Positions 5,641 to 9,789 of a DNA stretch of 9,789 bases are shown in pieces (within the stretch, counting starts at the first letter, position 1; every line of letters begins with the position of its first letter). The position numbers were made by a program, and so were the translations under genes. This DNA is from Hyphomicrobiaceae bacterium UBA4118 (GTDB lineage Bacteria > Pseudomonadota > Alphaproteobacteria > Rhizobiales > Methyloligellaceae), in assembly GCA_002383105.1 (NCBI GenBank), contig DFXC01000010.1, positions 446 to 10,234 on the forward strand, written 5' to 3'. Below the pieces are notes generated by a model, which had not been told where the DNA came from, did no database searches, and saw only the letters and a list, made by a program, of their open reading frames with translations.

Positions 5641-6327
5641 ATGGCGACTCTCCTGCACTATCCGCTCTGCGCGTTCTCCCGCTCGATCCGCCTCGCGCTC
5701 GCCGAGTGCGGCATAGAGTCCACGCTTGTCGAAGAGCGGCCTTGGGAGTGGCGGGCGGAATTCCTCGAGCTGAACCCGGCCGGGACGCTGCCCGTGCTCG
5801 TCACCGACGAGCATGGTCCGGTCTCGGGCGCCTACGCCATTTCCGAATATCTGGGTGACATCGTGGGCGAGAGCGAGGGCCGCATGTTTCAGCCCTTCCC
5901 GGGCGATCCCGCGGCGAGGGCCGAGGCGCGACGGCTGGTTGATTGGTTTCACCGCAAGTTCCACGACGAGGTCACGAGCTACCTCGTGGAGGAGAAGGTG
6001 TTCCGGCGTTTCGGGCCGCAAAGCGCCTCGCCCGACATGGAAGCGATGCGCGCAGGCCACGAGAACTTGCGCTATCATCTCGCCTATATCGGCCATCTGG
6101 CCGAGACGCGGAGCTGGCTTGCGGGCGATGCGTTGAGCTATGCGGACCTTGCTGCCGCCGCCCATTTGTCGGCACTCGACTATCTCGGCGAGGTGCCGTG
6201 GGAAGACCATGAGGCGGCGAAGAGCTGGTACGCGCTGCTGAAGTCGAGGCCGTCGTTCAGGCCCCTCTTGCAAGACCGCGTCGCGGGCTTCGTCCCGTCA
6301 GGGACATATGCCGACCTCGATTTCTGA
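5641..6327 (+). CDS. Glutathione S-transferase family protein
   Basis: The 228-residue protein has the two-domain cytosolic GST layout. The thioredoxin-like N-terminal domain (about 1-76) contains LHYPLCAFSRSIRLAL with C10 and S13 in the catalytic region, and ELNPAGTLPVL with the cis-proline P51. The helical C-terminal domain (about 88-220) contains SWLAGDALSYADLAAAAHLSALDYLGEVPW, the usual GST helix 6 folding motif (N-cap and hydrophobic staple). The glutathione-contacting Glu-Ser pair of many GSTs (ESxAIxxYL) reads Gly-Ala here (VSGAYAISEYL, G63-A64), so glutathione may be bound differently. The substrate cannot be inferred. It is first in a tight plus-strand operon, 15 bases before queG. 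The upstream ribosome site is weak (ACAGG). Confidence 0.88.
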   Translation: MATLLHYPLCAFSRSIRLALAECGIESTLVEERPWEWRAEFLELNPAGTLPVLVTDEHGPVSGAYAISEYLGDIVGESEGRMFQPFPGDPAARAEARRLVDWFHRKFHDEVTSYLVEEKVFRRFGPQSASPDMEAMRAGHENLRYHLAYIGHLAETRSWLAGDALSYADLAAAAHLSALDYLGEVPWEDHEAAKSWYALLKSRPSFRPLLQDRVAGFVPSGTYADLDF

Positions 6328-6342
6328 GGCAAGCGCCCCAAG

Positions 6343-7467
6343 ATGATGGGCATGGCGCAAACGTTGAAAGCGAGGATCGCGGAAGAGGCCAAGGCGCTTG
6401 GCTTCGATGCCGTGCGCTTTACCTCCGCCGACGCGGCCGAAGGCGCCGGCGACGCCCTCGATGCGTTTCTTGCCGAGGGCCGGCATGGCGACATGGGTTG
6501 GCTGGACGGCACCGCCCCTCGCCGCAAGAGCCCTCGCGCGCTGTGGCCTGAAGCGCGAAGCGTCATCCTGCTCGGGCTGAACTACGGGCGGGCCGGAGAC
6601 CCGCTCGCCATCCTCGCGGAGCGGACGCGCGGCGCCATCTCGGTTTATGCGCAGGGTGCCGATTACCACGACGTGCTCAAGGCGAAACTGAAGCCGCTCG
6701 CGGCGCGGGTGCAGGAGCATGCCGGCGGCGAGGTGAAAATCTTCGTCGATACCGCGCCGGTGATGGAGAAGCCGCTCGCGGCAAAAGCGGGCCTCGGGTG
6801 GCAGGGCAAGCACACCAATCTCGTCTCGCGCGAGTTCGGCTCGTGGCTCTTCATCGCCTCGATCTTCACCAGCATCGAGATCGCACCGGATGAGCCGGAG
6901 CAGGACCATTGCGGGGCCTGCCGCCGTTGCCTCGACGTATGCCCCACCAAGGCCTTCACGGCGCCCTACCAGATCGATGCGCGGGCCTGCATCTCCTACC
7001 TGACCATCGAGCATAAGGGGCACATCGCGCTGCGATTCCGGGCGGCAATCGGCAACCGCATCTTCGGCTGCGACGACTGCCTCGCCGTCTGCCCCTGGAA
7101 CAAGTTTGCGCAGGTGGCGCACGAGACGAAGCTCAGCGCGCGAGCGACAAGCGACAACCCGCCTCTCGCCGAGCTGCTGGTTCTCGACGATGCCGCGTTC
7201 AGGGCGCGCTTCCGCGGCACGCCCATCAAGCGCACCGGGCGCGACCGCTTCCTGCGCAACGTGCTCATCGCCGCCGGCAATTCCGGCGAGGCCAGCCTCG
7301 TGCCTCTCGTCGAGGCAAGGCTCATGGACGTTTCCCCGCTCGTGCGCGCCATGGCGGTGTGGGCGCTCTTAAGGCTTGCGCCTGGCCGTTTCCGCGCCTT
7401 GCGGGCCGCGTATGCGAGCGATCCCGACCCTGCCGTCAGAGCCGAGTGGATGGAGGAGGCCGCTTGA
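6343..7467 (+). CDS. queG: Epoxyqueuosine reductase QueG
   Basis: QueG is the cobalamin- and iron-sulfur-dependent enzyme that reduces epoxyqueuosine to queuosine at position 34 of tRNAs for Asp, Asn, His and Tyr. The 374-residue product has the DUF1730 N-terminal region, DTAPVMEKPLAAKAGLGWQGKHTNL at about 136-160 with the conserved catalytic-type D136, and a ferredoxin-like double cluster. The first motif is CGACRRCLDVCP (C190, C193, C196, C200); the second is C216 with CDDCLAVCPWNKFAQ (C243, C246, C250). The C-terminus (about 300-374) has HEAT-like helices, including VSPLVRAMAVWALLRL. ATGs at 6343, 6346 and 6352 are all possible starts; none has a strong ribosome site at ideal spacing. The stop overlaps the next gene by 4 bases. 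Confidence 0.97.
   Translation: MMGMAQTLKARIAEEAKALGFDAVRFTSADAAEGAGDALDAFLAEGRHGDMGWLDGTAPRRKSPRALWPEARSVILLGLNYGRAGDPLAILAERTRGAISVYAQGADYHDVLKAKLKPLAARVQEHAGGEVKIFVDTAPVMEKPLAAKAGLGWQGKHTNLVSREFGSWLFIASIFTSIEIAPDEPEQDHCGACRRCLDVCPTKAFTAPYQIDARACISYLTIEHKGHIALRFRAAIGNRIFGCDDCLAVCPWNKFAQVAHETKLSARATSDNPPLAELLVLDDAAFRARFRGTPIKRTGRDRFLRNVLIAAGNSGEASLVPLVEARLMDVSPLVRAMAVWALLRLAPGRFRALRAAYASDPDPAVRAEWMEEAA
7452..7459 (+). promoter_or_regulatory. Shine-Dalgarno sequence that fixes the TTG start of the SDR gene
   Basis: GGAGGAGG lies inside the last codons of queG, four bases before a TTG at 7464-7466 that overlaps the queG stop codon. It selects this TTG over the upstream in-frame ATG at 7359, whose extra 35 residues are queG sequence read out of frame. 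Confidence 0.75.
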
Positions 7468-8336
7468 GCCGGCTCTTCGCTTTCGGCCTCGGCTATTCGG
7501 CGGGAGCGCTTGCCGCGCGCCTCAAGGACAAAGGATGGGACATCGCCGGCACGGCGCGCGATCAGGCCAATATCGAGCGGCTCGGCGCTAACGGCTATGG
7601 GCTCGCGCGGTTTGCGGGGGAGCCCGGCAATCGCGAGGTCGCACAGCTCCTTCACGGCACGACGCATCTCCTTCACTCGATCCCGCCAGGACCAGGCGGC
7701 GATCCCGTGCTTGCGCACTATCGCGAGGAGATTGCTGCGCTCGGCTCGCTCCAATGGATCGGCTATCTCTCGACCGTCGGGGTCTATGGCGACCAGCAGG
7801 GACGCTGGGTCGACGAGACGACTCCGCCTGCGCCGAACAGCGAGCGGACGGAAGCCCGGGTCGAAGCGGAGCAAGCGTGGCTCGGCTTCGGCGAGGAGAC
7901 GGGGCGGCCGGTGCAAATCTTCAGGCTCGCCGGCATCTATGGCCCTGGGCGCAGCGTCTTCGACAAGCTGCGCGCCGGCACGGCGCGGCGCATCAAGAAG
8001 GACGGCCAGGTGTTCAGCCGCATCCATGTCGAGGACATCGCATCCGTGCTCGAAGCCTCGATGGCGCGGCCGCGGGCCGGCGCCATCTACAATGTCGCCG
8101 ACGACGAGCCGGCGGCGCCCGGCGAGGTGGTGGCCTATGCCGCCGAGCTGCTCGGCATTCCCCCGCCGCCCGAAATTGCCTTCGAGGATGCCGATCTCTC
8201 ACCCATGGCGCGCAGCTTCTATGAGGGGAGAAGGCGCATCGGCAACGCCCGCATCAAGTCCGAGCTCGGCGTTCAGCTCGCGTTTCCCACCTACCGGGAA
8301 GGTCTTGCCGCACTTCTGGCGGGGCACACGTGGTGA
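7464..8336 (+). CDS. SDR-fold NAD(P)-dependent protein, YeeZ-like
   Basis: The 290-residue protein begins MSRLFAFGLGYSAGALAARL, placing the dinucleotide-binding glycine motif (GLGYSA, 8-13) at the extreme N-terminus, as in YeeZ-like atypical SDR proteins. Further motifs are HLLHSIPPGPGGDP (68-81), WIGYLSTVGVYGDQQGRWVDE (98-118, in pieces; Y108), FRLAGIYGPGRS (153-164) and FSRIHVEDIASVLEAS (184-199). The segment AIYNVADDEPAAPGEVVAYAAELLG (about 207-231) is typical of the nucleotide-sugar epimerase superfamily. The classical YxxxK pair is not obvious. The substrate is unknown; nucleotide-sugar epimerase is only a superfamily guess. The TTG start overlaps the queG stop by 4 bases (TTGA), implying translational coupling, and its own stop overlaps hicA in the same way (GTGA). 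Confidence 0.87.
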   Translation: MSRLFAFGLGYSAGALAARLKDKGWDIAGTARDQANIERLGANGYGLARFAGEPGNREVAQLLHGTTHLLHSIPPGPGGDPVLAHYREEIAALGSLQWIGYLSTVGVYGDQQGRWVDETTPPAPNSERTEARVEAEQAWLGFGEETGRPVQIFRLAGIYGPGRSVFDKLRAGTARRIKKDGQVFSRIHVEDIASVLEASMARPRAGAIYNVADDEPAAPGEVVAYAAELLGIPPPPEIAFEDADLSPMARSFYEGRRRIGNARIKSELGVQLAFPTYREGLAALLAGHTW

Positions 8337-8526
8337 AGGTGCGCGAGGTCATCCGACTGATCGAGGCCGACGGATGGTGTCTTGTTGCGACAAGAGGCAG
8401 CCACCGGCAATACCGTCATCCGGAGAAATCCGGCCGTGTTACGATAGTGGCAAGCCCTCGGACGATCTGGCCCGCGGCACTCTCAATTGCGTCCTGAAGC
8501 AGGCGGGCCTGAAGGAGAAAGACTGA
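8333..8526 (+). pseudogene. hicA: HicA-family mRNA interferase toxin gene, split by a one-base frameshift
   Basis: From GTG at 8333 the frame reads MKVREVIRLIEADGWCLVAT then RGSHRQYRHPEKSGRVTI. This is the N-terminal two thirds of a HicA double-stranded-RNA-binding-like toxin, including the catalytic histidine H24 of GSHRQY. It then drifts to unrelated sequence and stops at 8495-8497 (54 residues). The missing C-terminus, GKPSDDLARGTLNCVLKQAG then LKEKD, is present in the next frame from 8449 to the TGA at 8524-8526. One added base at 8447-8448 (for instance GT to GCT, alanine) would restore VTI-A-GKPSDDL and a 64-residue HicA. No slippery heptamer or stimulatory stem is visible, so programmed shifting is unlikely. 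It overlaps the SDR stop by 4 bases and hicB by one. A sequencing error cannot be excluded. Confidence 0.85.
8512..8517 (+). promoter_or_regulatory. Ribosome binding site of hicB
   Basis: AAGGAG ends eight bases before the ATG at 8526, inside the last codons of hicA. It favours the short 68-residue HicB over an upstream in-frame ATG at 8487. It also allows hicB to be translated even though ribosomes on hicA stop early at 8497. Confidence 0.75.
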
Positions 8527-8732
8527 TGCGTTATGCGGTAGTGATCGAGAAGGGACGGGGGAACTATTCAGCCTATGTGCCGGAACTACCCGGTTGCGTG
8601 GCCGCTGGTAAAACCGTCGCGGCGGTTGAAGAGGAAATCCGCGTTGCGATCCGCTTCCATATCGAAGGGCTGAAAGCTGACGGTCTGGAAGTCCCAGCCG
8701 CAACCAGCATCGCTGACTACGTCGAGGCGTGA
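8526..8732 (+). CDS. hicB: Type II toxin-antitoxin system HicB family antitoxin (short form)
   Basis: The 68-residue product MRYAVVIEKGRGNYSAYVPE-LPGCVAAGKT... is a typical short HicB: a partial RNase H-like fold with the family hallmarks YSAYVPELPGCVAAGKTVAAVEEEI and RVAIRFHIEGLKADGLEVPAAT. HicB proteins neutralise HicA by covering its active site. Longer HicB forms also have a C-terminal helix-turn-helix or ribbon-helix-helix DNA-binding domain for autoregulation; it is absent here, as is usual in short family members. The ATG overlaps the restored hicA stop by one base (TGATG). The reading frame is intact although the partner toxin gene is broken. Its 3' end overlaps the convergent hydrolase gene by 16 bases. 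Confidence 0.9.
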   Translation: MRYAVVIEKGRGNYSAYVPELPGCVAAGKTVAAVEEEIRVAIRFHIEGLKADGLEVPAATSIADYVEA

Positions 8733-9547
8733 GACGTGGCAGAGAATGGCGGCATGGTTTCGACCTTCTCCACTAGCGCCCCGACGGTGGCTTCGAGGCG
8801 GCGCAAGTCCTCGGGCCGGGACTGGCGATGATCGCCGTCCTTTATGAGTGTGAGCTCGACATCGGCGCCGCAGAGAAGATCGACAAGGTCGAGGGCGTGC
8901 CCCCAGGGGACGTCGGGATCGCACATGCCTTGCAGGATGCGCACCGGCGCGCGCGGGTCGAGTAAGCCCTCGCCAATGAGATGGGTGCGGCCCTCCTCGA
9001 TCAGGCGCTTGGTGAGGGGATAAGGCTGCCCGTAAAGGGATGGCTCGTAATAGACGCCCTCGCGCTCGATCGCCTCCTTGGCCGCGGGCGGGAGCCGGTG
9101 CCACATCAGGCGCTCGGTCATGTCCCAGGCCGGAGCGATGAGCACGAGACCCGCAAGCCGCTCCGACCCGCCCGCGCGGGCCAAATGGCGGGCGAGCAGA
9201 AGCGCGATCCATCCGCCCATGGAGGAGCCTATGACGATGGTGCGCCGCTCCCCGATAAGGCTCAGCATGGCGCGTGCCTCGTTTAGCCAATCGCCGATCG
9301 AGGCTTGAAGCATGCTCCCGTCAGAGAGCCCATGGCCCGAATAGTCGAAGCGCAGCATGGGCAGCCCGCGCGCCCGCGCCCATTCCGCCAAAGTCAGCGC
9401 CTTGGTGCTCGCCATGTCGGAAAGGAAGCCCGGAATCCACAGAAGCGCTAGGCTGCCCGCCCCTTCTATGTCGGCAAAGCGGTAGGCGATGCGGCGGCGC
9501 TCAGGCCCATCCCCCACCTCCAGGAATTGCGGTTCTCGGTCGTCCAT
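8717..9547 (-). CDS. Alpha/beta hydrolase, ABHD10-like carboxylesterase/thioesterase
   Basis: The 276-residue protein has an alpha/beta-hydrolase fold. WIPGFLSDMASTKA at 37-50 forms the oxyanion region, RFDYSGHGLSDG at 66-77 is the strand 4 motif, and IGSSMGGWIALLLARHLA at 106-123 is the nucleophile elbow with S109. The catalytic acid is probably D210 in QGMCDPDVPWGHA, and the base is H240 in KDGDHRQSRPEDL. The PGF.SDM.STKA and FDYSGHG signatures resemble the ABHD10 family (mitochondrial acyl-protein thioesterase and glucuronide esterase) and its bacterial relatives. The substrate cannot be deduced. ATG start at 9545-9547, with only AGG directly upstream, so initiation looks weak. It is divergent from the glycosyltransferase across 44 bases and overlaps hicB tail to tail. 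Confidence 0.88.
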   Translation of the reverse strand: MDDREPQFLEVGDGPERRRIAYRFADIEGAGSLALLWIPGFLSDMASTKALTLAEWARARGLPMLRFDYSGHGLSDGSMLQASIGDWLNEARAMLSLIGERRTIVIGSSMGGWIALLLARHLARAGGSERLAGLVLIAPAWDMTERLMWHRLPPAAKEAIEREGVYYEPSLYGQPYPLTKRLIEEGRTHLIGEGLLDPRAPVRILQGMCDPDVPWGHALDLVDLLCGADVELTLIKDGDHRQSRPEDLRRLEATVGALVEKVETMPPFSATSHAST

Positions 9548-9591
9548 CCTAAGAAGCGGTACGCGCCCCCCAAACAGCAGAGCCTTACGTC

Positions 9592-9789
9592 ATGGCAGAG
9601 GTGACCATATTGCAGGTCGTGCCGCGCCTCGATACCGGGGGCAGCGAGCAGGCGACCTTGGAGATCGCCGAAGCGCTCACCCGGGCGGGCGCTTCGGCCC
9701 TCGTTGCCACCGAAGGGGGCCGGCTGGCAACTGCCATCCGCCAAGCCGGCGGCGAGATCCTGACACTTCCGGTGGCCAGCAAGAATCCG
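9592..9789 (+). CDS. Glycosyltransferase family 4-like protein, N-terminal fragment (cut by window edge)
   Basis: The first 66 codons are present, from ATG at 9592, and the frame is open to the right edge. The peptide opens MAEVTILQVVPRLDTGGSEQ and continues with ATLEIAEALTRAGASALVAT, EGGRLATAIRQAGGEILTLP and VASKNP. The VVPRLDTGG.E....E.A.AL...G pattern is the N-terminal Rossmann strand and glycine-rich loop of GT-B glycosyltransferases of the GT4 type, which bind the acceptor with this domain. Enzymes of this kind build lipopolysaccharide or other surface polysaccharides, but the catalytic C-terminal half (the EX7E region) lies outside the window, so neither donor nor acceptor can be assigned. 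Confidence 0.8.
   Translation, partial: MAEVTILQVVPRLDTGGSEQATLEIAEALTRAGASALVATEGGRLATAIRQAGGEILTLPVASKNP

Noticed and set aside
7359..7463. Upstream ATG start for the SDR gene
   Set aside because: It would add 35 residues encoded out of frame inside queG. The family begins at the Rossmann strand MSRLFAFGLG, and GGAGGAGG precedes the TTG at 7464.
6298..8027. Long minus-strand frames over queG and the SDR gene
   Set aside because: The plus-strand frames carry full motif sets (two 4Fe-4S clusters, Rossmann motif). The minus-strand products have no recognisable domain.
8440..8455. Programmed ribosomal frameshifting in hicA
   Set aside because: There is no slippery heptamer such as X-XXY-YYZ at the junction and no obvious downstream stem. 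HicA genes are not known to need a shift, so a deletion or sequencing error is simpler.
7510..8526. Plus-strand frame of 338 codons overlapping the SDR gene
   Set aside because: Most of it is an out-of-frame Arg/Ser/Pro-rich read of the SDR gene. Only its last 25 or so codons are real, as the displaced C-terminus of hicA.
1..9789. CRISPR array, insertion sequence, prophage or integration site
   Set aside because: No regularly spaced repeats, no transposase or integrase frame and no terminal inverted repeats were seen. The tRNA 3' end shows no repeated attachment core within the window.

Overview
The window is a GC-rich, densely coding chromosomal segment with short intergenic gaps and several GTG or TTG starts. 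Its gene content points to an alphaproteobacterium, most likely Hyphomicrobiales (Rhizobiales). The main clues are the order rnd-lptC-lptA-lptB-rpoN, a bacterial homologue of the complex I NDUFA9 subunit beside uppP, and a GST-queG-SDR cluster. This placement comes from recalled family knowledge, not from a search.

Left part (1-3628, all minus strand, read right to left). A promoter at about 3600-3628 precedes tRNA-Leu(CAG). The tRNA is followed by an RNase D-type exonuclease (rnd), then an intergenic stretch with two tandem hairpins, then lptC-lptA-lptB, and finally the first 28 codons of rpoN, cut by the window edge. LptC, LptA and LptB are the inner-membrane bitopic protein, the periplasmic bridge and the cytoplasmic ATPase of the lipopolysaccharide export machine. 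All three are longer than their E. coli counterparts because of low-complexity tails or extensions.

Middle part (3629-5640). A 165-base gap holds the tRNA promoter on the minus strand and a perfect inverted repeat just before an NDUFA9-type NAD(P)-binding protein on the plus strand. That gene converges on uppP (undecaprenyl-diphosphate phosphatase, lipid carrier recycling). uppP is in turn divergent from the next operon.

Right part (5641-8732, plus strand). This is a very tight run: glutathione S-transferase-like protein, queG (last step of queuosine synthesis), a YeeZ-like SDR-fold protein, then a hicA-hicB toxin-antitoxin pair. The last four genes are separated by overlaps of 4, 4 and 1 bases. 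The toxin gene hicA carries an apparent one-base deletion that splits it between two frames, while the antitoxin hicB looks intact.

End (8717-9789). An ABHD10-like alpha/beta hydrolase on the minus strand overlaps the end of hicB by 16 bases. It is divergent from the start of a family 4-like glycosyltransferase that runs off the window.

Most of the window is housekeeping. I do not see a convincing new multi-gene system. The items most worth a second look are the decayed hicAB module welded onto the queG operon, the hairpins between rnd and lptC, and the tRNA-Leu/RNase D linkage.
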